Assembly: GCA_021029095.1 (NCBI GenBank)
Contig: JAJOHG010000123.1
Location: 1-64,000 of the forward strand
Origin: Phellopilus nigrolimitatus
Lineage: Eukaryota > Basidiomycota > Agaricomycetes > Hymenochaetales > Hymenochaetaceae
Reading direction: 5' to 3'
DNA: 64,000 bases
This document shows positions 44,840-56,801 of this stretch, piece by piece; position 1 is the first letter of the stretch, and every line of letters begins with the position of its first letter. The notes beneath the pieces were generated by a model. It saw only the letters and a program-made list of their open reading frames with translations, ran no database searches and was not told the DNA's origin. A program made the position numbers and the translations under genes.

Positions 44840-46166
44840 GGCTTTGCATTTTGACTGAATTCATGTTCAGTATGCGCTCGTAGAGTACTGCTTGTCGATG
44901 AAAACATTGTACAGAAAACCCTAATCCTCCGGGTACAATTAACTTTCGAGCTCAGCTCCTGCTCTCAAATTTATTTCTTGGTAGCGTGCGCATGCCTGAA
45001 ACCATGGCCATTGCATGCTCTCCGCAGCCAATTATGTACAGCAAATGTAATGGTAAGTATTTACGTTTCTTACAGCATTTTCTTCTATTCTCTTACATAC
45101 TAACGGTCTGAGTCAATCCATCCCTACTTATGGTTAGCGGCAATTTCCGTTCCTTTTCCCTGGCCGCAAGTTTTCAAAAACACTAATTTAACGCTTCACT
45201 CTCTGGAAACCGCCGCCACGCTTCGGATCCGAGTCGCGTTCACTATGAGTCATACTATGAGCTGCATCGTGACGCGCTTGCGATCAACGAGCTTTTCTCT
45301 TTTCAGTGTATCTCAGGGGGCTCGCAATTAGAGACGTTGTCCGAGAAAACAAAGAAAGCTGGTTATCTTCGGCCTCTCCGTTGTCTTCCACCATACTCAC
45401 CGCCCGCCCGATCTCGTTGAGCCGTATTGTGATGAGGAACACTGTCAGACTCTCGAGGGGCCTCTACCGCGCTTGAGTGTATCCTGTCGCGCTTCCAGCG
45501 CCCCGGACCAGTTCGGACTTGAAATCCCAGCCGATCGCCTGCACGACTAGGGGAACACGGTCGCGAACCTCCGCCCGCGAAACAACCTCCACAGGTTCAC
45601 TCGTTCCGTTTCCCTCGTCCTTCCAACGTCCTGCGCTCTACTGCGCGACCAAAGTTTCTCGAAGCAGGCAAGCTAACTCGGAGCTCCCCGTGTCGCCGTA
45701 ACGTTCCATAGCGTAGGATATGTTGTACTAAACACTGGATCTCTTCGTTCCCATATGGTAGCTTATCGTTTCTCAATTGCGATCCCAGTTAATCATCGTG
45801 CTCTTGAGAACCTGCGGCTATGAGAAAGTGAAATAGCCGCTGACAATCAGTAGGGGGTAATTTACTCAGGTCGGTTTCTGCGTGAGCATGTAAGAGAACA
45901 GAAGAAAAGGGCGGAAGAAAATGCGAGCATTTACCATTATATTTGCTGTAAACTCGTTATCTGCAGAGGACATGCATGTAGTGGGGAACGACTGGCTTCA
46001 AAGCAGACGCGCGCAACCAAGGAAGATGATTGAGAGCCGGAGCTGGGCTCGAAATTCTATTACGCCTCAACATTTCATTTATTTACTATACAACATTTCC
46101 ATCAACAAGCAGTACTGAGTGCTCTGCGATTATGATATGCTGTCTTCCGGAAAACAATACAAAGCT
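44840..46166. other. Tail-to-tail region between copies E and G
   Basis: 3' flanks of both copies, with a kinase-gene fragment (separate entry) in the middle. No complete gene. Confidence 0.5.
45307..45550 (+). pseudogene. Fragment of kinase-like gene, convergent with copy G
   Basis: An intron-like stretch ends in TTTTCAG at 45,306 and is followed by TGTATCTCAGGGG and a broken version of the kinase exon 2 start (IRDVVRENKESWLSS in one frame). Several frame changes follow and no catalytic motif remains. Confidence 0.6.
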
Positions 46167-47822
46167 TCAGTCAAAGTACTGGATGACGATGGTTTTAGAA
46201 TCCTCCATCACAAAGCAGAGCGCGCCGCTGTAGAACTCCACTTTTGCACTGCGAGCGTGCGGCATGTCGAGTGTGCGGCGTACCACTTCTCCCCCGCAAG
46301 AGACAGCGAGCATCCACTCCTTCTTTGGGGGGACTCCCCATTCGGAACCACTGAAGAACTTGATCACCATCGAGCCAGCCTGAGAAGGCCGGCTCACGCT
46401 ACTGAACAAGCTAGGGTGCTGATACACAATTATAGTCCCCGGACGCTCAAGGTGCATGATGAATGGAAGGTGGTCATTTGCCCCGAACTCGGACTTACCG
46501 GCTGTATCTGTAGGTATATCCAAGAGGAAATAATCCACGGTAGGGCAAGCTCCAGAGTCGTTACTGATGTCCACCGACATGGTGATATTGATGCCTTTTC
46601 GTTTCCGTTCCGCTTCGGACTTCCAATGGAAGGTGCAGATGGACAACTTTACAGGACCGTGGCCATGACCCGGTGTATGCGGGATGAGGCAGCTGTAATA
46701 AGGAATGTCACGCCCTAGTGTCAGAGCCTGCACCATGCACGAGCCAGAGGCACTAGGCCAGAAGTTGCGTAAGGACGAAAGGGAAATGGCAATGATTGAC
46801 TCGTTTGGATAGTCTAACACGCCAATGATAAAGCCATCCACCAATTGTACGTCTACGAGTTGACACTGCAGAAAGCAAAGTATCAGTCCATTTTAACTCT
46901 CGCCTTTCATGAGATGTGGTTACACACGTCAAAAATGACGACGGAGCGTTTTTCTTTCTAAAATGTCACGAGAAGCTTTCCCAATATGGAGACTGCCAAT
47001 ACGTCGCCACTCAACCTTGCAACCTCCACTGATCTCATCATGGGATCAGCTTCTGTCTGGTACGTGTAAAGCGGTTCTTCAGACGTTCCTCGGGGCGAGA
47101 CTTGGAATATCTCGAGAGTTCTGATCAGCAGTAAATCATCAGTATGGCACAGCAGTTTAGGTGTTCAGTTAATACCGTATGTCTTACCTTTCGCCGGTAT
47201 ACCAGCCAGGAGGTTCGCTCACCACGAGCACGCGCACATCGTCATCCGCCTGCATTTCATAAGCGAATCCCGCCCCTTGCACGATGCAAGAGTCAGGTGG
47301 ACGGTAAGTCCAGATACACTTGCCGGCCGGCACGGTCCAGCACTGCAAGTATCCCGAAACCCAGAGGACTAGGAGGAGCGAGCCGCCAGGGAGCAGCTCC
47401 ATATCGTGAACACGGTCATGTTTTCCTCCAGGTTCGTCGTCCGAGTTCTCGGATACGACGCATATTGTAGTTTCGCGTGTGTGTCGCACGGCGGGGCCGG
47501 TGCAATTGAGAAGGCGCCGGTGCGCGCGCACGACTAGGGTGCGTAGTTGTTCCAAGGTGAGGTCACTGATAGAGACATGGTGGGGTAAATCGGGTGCATG
47601 GTCTTGTTCCAGCGCACGGAGGCGTTCTAGCCAGAAGAATTTGTTTAAGACTGCCTTACGAAGAGACTTGCATGTCTGAAACAAGAATTAGAGAGAGATC
47701 TACAGTCAGACAAGCATATTGGGAACACGCACAGCCTCGAGAGCTAGGAGTGCCTTGAACTCCAAGAACATGGCGATTTTGAACCAGATTTCATTTGGAA
47801 CTGCAGAGGAGTCGAGAGGCAT
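46167..47822 (-). pseudogene. F-box/propeller protein, copy G, nonsense codon
   Basis: Exons 47822-47733, 47675-47188, 47120-46928 and 46865-46167 are all of family length and in phase. In exon 3 the conserved TFWKED motif reads ACA TTT TAG, so the tryptophan codon became a stop (46,960-46,958). The upstream part would give about 248 residues: F-box plus the first strands. Other exons are open to VVIQYFD. It closely resembles copy H, which lies inverted at 53,960-55,017. Confidence 0.82.
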
Positions 47823-49364
47823 CTCTGAATGGACCATTGTACACGGCAGGACTTGCATTTTTATATGCTTCATGCAGTTTGCGCCAGGCTCGTAACCAGC
47901 AACGATGTGGCGGTTCCTCCGTGGTGGATGGCTGCGGGCATAAGTTCGCGCGGGGGTTGGAAGCAGAGCTGTCGGGACTCGCGATCATTGCGGTAGGCTC
48001 GTGACCAGTGTGGCGACTGGTAGGCGCACTCAAAATTCTTGTGGACAAACCATATTCCTCAGCTTACCTCCCTTGGCGTTCCGTCCGCTTCTCCTTTCCT
48101 CAGTCTCCATGAGGTGCCTTCGGGACTAGTCCTCGTGCGCTGCTGAATCCGAGCTCAAGCCCGAGTGAATTAGACGTTACTATGAGTACCACGCCCAAGC
48201 TCCCTCCTCGCGCGTCTGTACTCTTCAGTGGTGTACAACCATGCATTCTATGTCTCATCCTCAAGACAACCGAACTCCGGCGAATTTCGACGGCTTGCTT
48301 CGTGAGAAGCTAGACAGCGCTATTGTGCAATTCCGAGTTGACTAACTCATCCCCGAGCGGGTGAGAGCTTGCGCACGCGCTGGTGAAGGAGTGCGACTCG
48401 GCACATTCATAGAGTTCATCATATAGACCCAGTTGACAGTCATTGTAACTTCAGATTCAGAACGGACTGTGCTTTTCAAGTGTATTGGATAGCACAAGGA
48501 CAGCGGAGTGATTTTTTCACCGAGCGTGGGACCATGCACGTGATCATGCACGTGACATTTGCCGCTGCAAGACGCAGCACTTTCGTAGAGTACTGCTTGT
48601 CGATGGAAATGCTATATCGTAAATAATGATATGACGAGGTGCAATTGGAATTCGAGTCTAGCTGATATTTCCAATAATATTCCTTGGCATCGAGCGTCTG
48701 CCCTCTTCAAAGCTCAAACACATCATTCCCCATCTAATTGCCCTCCGCAGCTAACAAGTTTACAGGTAGCGTTTGATCAAAATCGCGTTTTCTTCTATTC
48801 TCTTACATGCTCATGCGAAACCGATCTGAGTAAATATCTGCCCCTACTTATGGCTAGCGGCACTTTCAGTTTCGTAAAGGCGGTGCCGCGGGCCGTAGGT
48901 TCTCAAAGCACTCGGATCACAAGCTCACAAAAGCAGCTGTAAGGACAAAGTAAACAATTTGAGAATCGACTTGCAGCGGCCCATCTGTCAATCTGGCGCC
49001 AATCACCGTGTCTCGGACACTCTCAAATGTTCTACTCATTTGTCAAATAGCACGAACAGACCGTCTGAAGACGAGACGCGGGTTAAAGAGGGGCTAGAGG
49101 CTATTTCAACATGTATACGCCATATCTGAACCTAAAACTTTCCGTTGGACACTTGACCTAGTCCGTTCCCGTCCTTCCGGATAGCCGATGACTAGGTGCA
49201 TGCTATTGGGGCAACATGGATGCCCATCTGATTGTTTTCGTAGGGTACAGCACAGCGCATTGTTGATCGCTGTAATTACTATTGGTACATTGCGTTTTCG
49301 TGGAATCGACCATTCATGCATTTCCTGTCGAGAATAGAAATTAGATGTAAAATGATGATCGGCT
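47823..49364. other. Upstream module of copy G and repeat remnants
   Basis: Conserved F-box upstream block at about 47,830-48,190, then the unidentified exon-like repeat (48,255-48,410) and F-box 3'-flank remnants (48,580-48,900). 48,950-49,364 shows no supported gene. Confidence 0.5.
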
Positions 49365-50039
49365 TCATGGCTTCATACCGCCAGCGTCCTTCTCCTGCGG
49401 GCCCTCGTCCCTTTCGGGCGAGTCCCTAAGTGCGTCCCGCTTCGTGCCTCCATACCGCAGCGTCTGTTCCTTCTGGTCCTTCTTTTCCGTCCCGTTCTCC
49501 TCCGTCTCCACCGGCGGCTGGTACGGCTCGTCCTGGCTGACGGTAGCGTACTCCGCCTGCGGATGCGCGTACTGCTCGTTCGGGCGGTGCGCGGCCGCGT
49601 TCTCGCCGTCGACCTGGTGCGTCTTTGAGGACGCGGGCGGGCGCGTGTCGACCTCCTTGAAGTAGTGCTCCGCGGTGTGCTGCTCCTTGCGGCGCCCCGC
49701 CGACGTGTGCAGCCCGCGCTTCGCGTCCACGCCCGCCGCGCCGCGCGCCGCATTCTTCTTCTCCGCCCGCTCGGCGAGCGTGCGCGACGGCAGCTCGGGC
49801 TCAGGCGCGGCGTTCCCCGCGCCGCGATCGCGGCCCGCCTCGCCGCCCTGCGGCGACGCGGCGTGCTTCAGGTGCGCGTTCTGCTCGCCGTGCGTGTATT
49901 CGCGCGGGTGTCGCGCCGCCGCAGGCGCGGTGCCGCGCGTCTTGTCTGGCGGCATGAAGGGGCGCGGCGAGGTGTGGAAAGCGCGCGCGAGCGAAAGACG
50001 GGCGGTGGATGATTTTCTGAGGGCGTGCGTCATGTACAT
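49365..50039 (-). CDS. Putative mitochondrial protein, hydrophilic
   Basis: Single exon, 224 residues, starting MYMTHALRKSSTARLSL. The N-terminus is rich in Arg, Ser, Ala and Leu with no acidic residue, followed by RAFHTSPRPF, a typical fungal mitochondrial presequence with its processing region. The remainder is highly hydrophilic (Glu, Lys, Arg, Gln, Pro), with a second RGLHTSAGRRK motif and no membrane segment, and looks largely disordered. I do not recognise a named family. It has no copy elsewhere in the window, so it seems an ordinary gene caught among the F-box duplicates. Base composition is GC-rich with strong third-position GC, unlike its neighbours, which supports coding. Confidence 0.65.
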   Translation of the reverse strand: MYMTHALRKSSTARLSLARAFHTSPRPFMPPDKTRGTAPAAARHPREYTHGEQNAHLKHAASPQGGEAGRDRGAGNAAPEPELPSRTLAERAEKKNAARGAAGVDAKRGLHTSAGRRKEQHTAEHYFKEVDTRPPASSKTHQVDGENAAAHRPNEQYAHPQAEYATVSQDEPYQPPVETEENGTEKKDQKEQTLRYGGTKRDALRDSPERDEGPQEKDAGGMKP

Positions 50040-51342
50040 GGCGGCGGGTGCTGAAGAGCGATCAGCTTCATTTCAAGGTGATGTCATACGTATGTACATA
50101 CGTATGTAAGTGATGGGGTATGCCGGAACAAAGGCTGCCGCGCCGGATCAAATTCTGATCAAGTCCGACTCGTCCCCGACGCACGGCCGCGATAAAAGTT
50201 TGAAGGAAACTCGTCTTTCGAAAACCAACGATTTTCTTACTTAGATGCCGACGAATTTAAACACTCGACCACGATAATCTCGCAGTCCAGCTTGTATCAT
50301 ACAAATGTGGATGCACTCAAGACGTCGTTGTTGGCAACTACTGCCATTGTTTTGTGCTTCACTGTCTTCTCGAGACCTCAATCCACTTCCTAACGCAGTT
50401 GTACATGTCTGTTTCCACTGGCGGTCTCTCCTATTCGCTCCCATGAGTATTGGGAGCATGGAGTACGCGGACTTGTTTGGTTCGGATAGGGAGCTGGGGT
50501 CGTATCACGGAAGCTTGCGCTAGCCAATTTAAGCGTCGTCCCAATCATGTAAAAGTGCAGAAGGTCGGCGCTGAGGGATTCCTCAAAAGACGGGCTTGAT
50601 AGTAGACGAAAATAGTGTCGAGTGCTAGAAGGTATATATCCGCCACTCAAGGATACTTTGACAGAATGCTTACTCGAGGTTTCGTTGGTGTCGAGCCCGA
50701 GTAGAATTTAGTGGACTTGTCAGAGAGTTTCTGAGCTCGCGGCCGTTTCGGCCTGTGCCATTGCGTGGTTGAATAACAGCTTATCTAGTGCTGCCCCTGT
50801 TTCATACTAAAAACCATGCGCGCCGCTGCACAGAGGTACTTTCTTCGATTCTGAGAGGTAATGATGTCTGATGCTAGCTCAACATCAGCATCAAAAGTAA
50901 TAATCAGAGCATCATATACGCAAGTTCTAGTAAGCTCTATCAAAGCACGCGTGCAATGTAAATCGTGGGCAGTATTAAATCAAGAAATGGTAATAATCAA
51001 AAGATGGAAATAAAGTAAAGCGGTAGAGAGTATGGTCGAGGGAGGTTACTTACTGAGATCGGTTGAGCATGAGCATGTAAGAGAATAGAAGGAAACGCGA
51101 CTATGATCAAACGCTACCTGTAAACGTGTTAGCTGCGGAGGGCAATTAGCGGGGGAATGATGTGTTTGAGCATTGAAGGGGACAGATGCGCGCTGCCAAG
51201 GAAGATGAATGGAAACATGAGCTGGACTCGAATTTCAATTGTATCTTAGGATTTTTATGTAGTGTATCCATTGACAAGCAGCACTCTACGATTAATTGAG
51301 ATCATGCGTCTATCGAACATGAATTCGTCGTAATACAAAGCC
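50040..51342. other. Intergenic region
   Basis: The part near 50,050-50,230 should hold the promoter of the putative mitochondrial protein gene (short direct repeat ATACGTATGT at about 50,086-50,106). The rest has no frame with recognisable features. From about 51,050 the conserved F-box 3' flank of copy F begins. Confidence 0.5.
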
Positions 51343-53023
51343 TTATTCAAAATACTGGATGACTACAGATTTCGCATCCTTCGTCACAAAATAGAGCGCG
51401 CCACTGTAGAATTCCACTTTCGCTTTGGCAGTGTGCGGGATGTCGAGCGTGCGATATTCTAATCTTCCCTCGCCAGAGACGGTAGCGAGCAGCCAGACGG
51501 CTCCCGGGACGTCTTCGGGGAGGGAAGTATTGCGGAACTTGAGTAACATCGAGCTAGCCTGCGAAGGCCGGCTCACGAGGCTTTCCGTGGTATTGTGCGC
51601 GCCCAAGATCACAGTCCCCGGGCGCTCAAGATGCGTGATCGATAGAAGTTGGTTATTTGTCTCGGACTCGGGTATGCCAGTTGTATCTGCAGTGGTCTCT
51701 AAGAGGAAAGAGTCCAGTTCAGAGCACGGTCGAAAAGCTTCTTGGTTGAATAAGTCCACCGACATGGTAATAGTGATGCCTTTTCGCTTTTGTTCCGCTT
51801 CTGGCTTCCAATGAAAGGTGCAGATTGACAGCTTTTCATCAGACCAGGGATGAACGCACGGGATGAGGTAGCTTGCATGGGGAATGTCACGCTCCAGTGT
51901 CAGAATCTGTGTCGCACCTGGCGCGGAAGCACTAGGCCGGATGTTGCGTATGGATGAAAGCTGAAAGGCGATGATTGACTCGTTGCCCTGGCGGCCGAAC
52001 ACGCCAATGATATAGCCATCTACAAGGTGTATATCTTTGCAAAAACACTGTACAGAAGAAAAGAATCAGTCCATTTCATCTAGCCGGCTCTCATAAGATG
52101 TGGATACATGCGTTGCGGATTATGACAGAGTGGTCTTCTTTCCAGAATGTCACAAGAAGATCATCTGTTGAGCGGGCTGCCCATACGTCGCCACTTAACT
52201 TTGCCAATTGTACGCGTCCGCCCATTATATTAAAATGTTCCTTCTTGTACCTGTAAGGCTCTTCAGCGGTCCTTCCTCCGGGCGGGATTCGGAATATCTC
52301 GAGAGTGCTGCTCATCAGTAAAACATTAGTATGGTATAGTAGTTTGAATGTTCCGTTGACATCGTATTTCTTACCTTTCGCTGGTATCCCCATTAGCAGA
52401 TTCGCTCACCGCGAGCACACGCACGTCGCCGCCCGTTTGCATGTCGTAAGCGAAGTTGCGCACGCCCAGCTCCCGCGTATCAGGTGGGGCATCCAGACGG
52501 TGACTCCAGACACACTCCCCGCCCGGTACGGTCCAGCACTGCAAGTCGCCATCAGACCGAGTGCCTAGGAGGAGTGCTCCGCCAGGGAGCAGCTCCACGT
52601 CCTTGATATCGCCATATGATACACCGGGTGTACCGTTTGAGTTCACAGAACCAAGACGTATTGTGGTTTCGCGTGTGGGCCGCGTCGGGGCGGGACCGGT
52701 GCAATTGAGACGACGCCGGTGTGCGCGCACGACTAGGATGCGTAGTTCTTCCCAGGAGAGGTCGCGGGTGGAAACTTGGCGAGGCAGATTGGGTGCATGG
52801 TCTTGATCCAGCGCACAGAGGTGTTCTAGCCAGATGACTTTGTTGGAGACCACTTCGCGAAGAAACTTGCACGTCTGAAACAAGAATTAGAGAATCGGAT
52901 TGACAGTCAGACAAACATATTGGATACACGCACAGCCTCGAGAGACAGTACTTCCTTTAAGCCTAAAAACGAAGCGATTTCGAACCAGATATCGTTTGGA
53001 ATTGCAAAAACGTCGAAAGGCAT
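51343..53023 (-). CDS. F-box/propeller protein, copy F (intact if a GC-AG intron is spliced)
   Basis: Exons 53023-52934, 52874-52375, 52307-52112 and 52047-51343 join in phase to 496 residues. The F-box starts MPFDVFAIPNDIWFEIASF and continues with TCKFLREVVSNKVIWLEHL. Propeller-like strands follow (LLPGGALLLGTRSDGDLQ, CWTVPGGECVWSH). The third intron begins GCATGT where relatives have GTGTGT. The acceptor (TGTACAG) and phase are normal. If this intron is not removed the protein ends about eight residues later at a TGA, losing the whole last exon. Both possibilities should be kept. Role as for copy D: candidate SCF adaptor. Confidence 0.72.
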
Positions 53024-53959
53024 TGCTGAATGATTCGATGGTCAATATATATAGCAGGGCTTGCATTTTGTATGCCTCACGCAGTTTGCACCAGCCTCGT
53101 AACCAGTTACCATGTTGCAGATACTCTACGACGAAGGGTACAAACGTAACTTGGCGCTGGTCAGGAAGCAAAGTTGTCGAGATCGATGGGGTGGGGAATG
53201 GCTACGTGGCTAGGTTTGCGCGGAACAGGAAGCAAAGCGGTCTGGCCGCACGATCATCGAGGCAGGCTCGTAACAGGCACACTCAAAGAGTGGGAAGACC
53301 TTCCCCCGCTTCGAGCACGCGCGTCCTGCGATCTCATTCCTCAGCTTGCCTCTCTTGGTGTTCTGTCCGCTTCTCCCTTCCTCGGTCCCTGGGCAATGCC
53401 CTCCGGATTAATCTTCGTAAGCTTCTGAATCCGCGCTCGAGCACAAGTTGATCTCGAGAGCCTCTGACCGCGTAGCAGGCGCGCGGGACGTTGCAGGAGC
53501 AAGGGAACGGCGAGTGGACGCACGGGAGGTGTTTCGCGGGCGGAGATTCACGGTTAGCTTGTATTCGAGCATGCAATCGGAGGGAGAGGATGTTCGCATA
53601 CGCGGTCGCGCCCCTCCCTCTCCCAGCGCGCATGCATTCTTCCGCATGCTCCGAGTCGTTTTCAGCGCGACCGCCCCGCGCGCTCTCAGAACCAGGAGAA
53701 AACATCAGTGTCGCCGTAAGCAGCAGCAGCCATGGCATGTTGCCCGCCGCCCGTCGTGTCGATATGTGCGCTCGTGCATTTCCCCGGTGATGCGCTTGTC
53801 CTGACCGCGCACCTGGCCTCACGCGTTTCGCGCCCCAGACAGCTTATGTCAGCACAGACGAACAACCCGAGTGTCACGTCCCACGCATGATGTACGCCTT
53901 CTTAGGGACTAGCACGGTAAGGCTCCATCCGCCATCCGTATCCACGGATAGGCTTTCCC
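53024..53959. other. Region between copies F and H
   Basis: Upstream module of F (about 53,025-53,430) and an older repeat (53,450-53,870) also seen at 33,720-34,170. No gene. Near 53,925-53,965 CCACGGAT occurs twice in a palindromic context just before the truncated start of copy H. Confidence 0.5.
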
Positions 53960-55017
53960 ACGGATGAACCTCCTGGCTGGAATACCGGCGAAAGGTAAGA
54001 CATACGGTATTAACTGAACACCTAAACTGCTGTGCCATACTGATGATTTACTGCTGATCAGAACTCTCGAGATATTCCAAGTCTCGCCCGAGGAACGTCT
54101 GAAGAGCCGCTTTACACGTACCAGACAGAACCTGATCCCGTGATGAGATCAGTGGATGTTGCAAGGTTGAGTGGCGACGTATTGGCAGTCTCCATATTGG
54201 GCACGCTTCTCGTGACATTCTGGAGAGAAGACCGCACCGTCGTAATCCTTGATGTGTGTAACCACATCTCATGAAAGGCGAGAGTTAAAATGGACTGGTT
54301 CTTTGCTTTCCGCAGTGTTTCTTCGAAGACGTACACTTGGTGGATGGCTATATCATTGGCGTGTTACAGCACTATCCGGATAGGTCAATCATTGCCATTT
54401 CCCTTTCGTCCATACGTAACATCCGGCCTAGTGCCTCTGGCTCGCGCGTGGCGCAGGTTCTGACTCTCGGGCGTGATATTCCTTATTCCAGCTGCCTCAT
54501 CCCGCAGACATCGAGACTTTACTAAGATAGTGCAAAGTTGTCCATCTGCACCTTCCATTGGAAGCCCGAAGCGGGACGAAAACGAAAAGGCATCCATATC
54601 ACCTTGTCGGTGGAGATAAATGAGAACCATGGTGCTTGTCCTACCGTGGATTCTTTCCTCTTGGATATACCTACAGATACAGCCGGTGTGTCCGAATTTG
54701 GGTCAAATGACCACCTTCCATCCATCACGCACCTTGAGCGTCCGGGGACTATGATTTTGTATCAACGCCCTAGCTTGTACAGTAACATGAGCCGACCTTC
54801 GCAGGCTGGCTCGATGGTGATCGAGTTCTACGCTGATTACGAATGGGGAAAACGCCCAAATGAGTGGATACTCGCTACTGTCTCTTGCGGGGAAGAAGTG
54901 GCGTGCCGCACACTCGAAATGCCGCACGCTCGCAATGCAAAAGTGGAGTTCTACAGCGGAGCACTCTGCTTTGTGATGAAGAATCATAAATCCATTGTCA
55001 TTCAATACTTTGACTGA
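53960..55017 (+). pseudogene. F-box/propeller protein, copy H, 5'-truncated
   Basis: Homology begins in the last codons of exon 2 (GAACCTCCTGGCTGG, then the donor GTAAGAC). The F-box exon and almost all of exon 2 are missing. Exon 3 lacks one C in CTCGCCC compared with copy G and shifts frame. Exon 4 is interrupted near 54,515-54,535 and resumes as KLSICTFHWKPEA through VVIQYFD. It is a dead remnant, closest to copy G. Confidence 0.8.
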
Positions 55018-55556
55018 AGCTTCGTTGTTGTGTGTATATTGCTATCCTCATATTTCTCACATCCCATATCGATTTTTCTCTCTTTTGCGTCGCACGGACA
55101 AACTCGTTGTTTACTTTTGGACTATGATCAGATTATTGTGTCTTTTATTCACAGGACATCCTTGCACTTCCCCACCGCGCTCTGCCTATTATGCGTGCTC
55201 TAGCCAGTTTGTAATAGTTGCACTGATCTGTTTCCTTTGCATGCAGGAATCAGGATGCCAATAACGACGGACTTTAATCAGGGCTCGAGACGGCCAGGAG
55301 TACATGAATTTTGCAATCTAAGTAAATACAAACACAATGGCGAACAAAGCCGATGCCGGTGACGACCATGCAAACCACAAACCAAAGAGAGATATTTTGC
55401 CAAGACGGAGGTGAAACAAATGTAGTAAGTACAGTGGACCAGAGCGAAGCAAAATACACAAAGCAGATACACGCGTACAGTGACCCCAAAACTTTTTTTT
55501 TTTTTTCAAAAAAGAGCCTGCCGTGCAGCACGATCACGGTCTCAGTGCTATGTGCA
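55018..55556. other. Intergenic region
   Basis: Includes a run of 14 T at 55,493-55,506 and no supported gene. It contains the 3' flank of the Ser-rich membrane gene. Confidence 0.5.
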
Positions 55557-56801
55557 TCAGTGGCGTGGCGACATAGCACCGGAGGAGACCGAGTCGAAAT
55601 CTGCGTCCCAGCTGCCTTCGCTAGAGCCCTCACTGGAGTTATCGCTCAGATCGTCGGGCCTGTCTGGTTCACTGTCGGCTACCGAGGACGCGTCGCCTGT
55701 GTTCCCGGCGGGCTCGAGCGACTCGGTGGAGTCCGTATGGAAAGAGCCGTTCTCGGAGAGCGCCATGGAGTCGGAGAACGGCGAGTTGAATTGTGTGTTC
55801 TCCGGGGAGAGGAACTCGGTTGGCGGGGACATGGCTGTATTAAAGGAGCTCTCCGAGGACGTCCGTGTGCTGGGCATGGACGGGGCGACGACGGTCGGGC
55901 TCTCTAAAGTTTGAGATGGTAGGAGAGTAGAGGATGAAGCCATGTGATGAATCGGATACGCTGGGCTATCCGGAGGTGAAGACTGTTGAAGAAGCGGCAA
56001 CGGGGTTAAGCGCCCAGCTTGAGACGCTGGGCTCTCAGACGCCGAGGGCGTGGGTAACTGAACACGCGGCGACATGGCGATAGGTGAGTCCACGCGCGAT
56101 GCGTCGAGGGCCCTGTGCAGCTGCGTCGGGGACGGCTGCGGAGACGGCTGCGGAGACGTGGTAGCCGACGAGCCTAGAGAGAACGGCGAGTTCGGAGATG
56201 GCGGAGATGCAGGACGAGACGCAGGAGCTGGCGGCTCCGCTGCATCCCAGGGGTTGTGTGACTCCGGCGCAGGGATATCTACGGCAGCAGGCACCTCTGG
56301 TTCGTTCGGGATATCTGCAGACGGCTGTGCATTATATGTAATTAATTTATATCCGATCTTGTAAATGCGAGGAAGCAACCCACCCCGTCTATCAAAGTAG
56401 ACTGCGACGATTCGTCTGGCTCGACCCAAAATCGCCTCCGCCTCGGCTGAGTGCCAGGCGTCACGTCTCTAAAGGTGCGGCTCGTGCTCGATCTGAAATC
56501 ACTCAAAGGGATCGACGGGCCAGCACCTGTATCTGGCGTATCGTGGTCATCGTCGCTATCATCGTCGCTATCTCTGTCCTTGTGTGCGGTATGCGGCGGC
56601 GCGGGTTCCCGTTTGCGCGCACCCGCACGTCTGCCATCTGTCTGAGAATCAGAAGAGGCCTGTGCTCGTGTATCAGATAAAATTAATAATGGCCATAAAC
56701 GTTCGACGTAGAGAGTAATCGGACAGATGTATGCTTACCACTATGAGCACGACGACGATGGCCACGACAATGATGATGCCAAATAATATGCGCCCGGGCA
56801 T
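55557..56801 (-). CDS. Ser/Pro-rich single-pass membrane protein, right copy
   Basis: Exons 56801-56739, 56659-56384 and 56324-55557 join in phase 0 to 368 residues. The chosen start MPGRILFGIIIVVAIVVVL is an uncleaved membrane anchor, followed by a strongly charged segment rich in Asp, Arg and Lys (KDRDSDDDSDDDHDTPD) and a 250-residue Ser/Pro/Thr-rich tail. In the tail SSPPDSPAYP, PSPQPSPTQ and many SP/TP dipeptides suggest phosphorylation by proline-directed kinases (inference). The frame is open upstream to an ATG near 56,978, so a longer N-terminus is possible. The left copy instead keeps an extracellular-type frame with STGGVAGIILG before the helix. No family recognised. Divergently arranged with the DUF6534 gene. 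Confidence 0.6.

Noticed and set aside
54000..55017. Copy H as a functional F-box gene
   Set aside because: No F-box exon, exon 2 nearly absent, and frame changes in exons 3 and 4.
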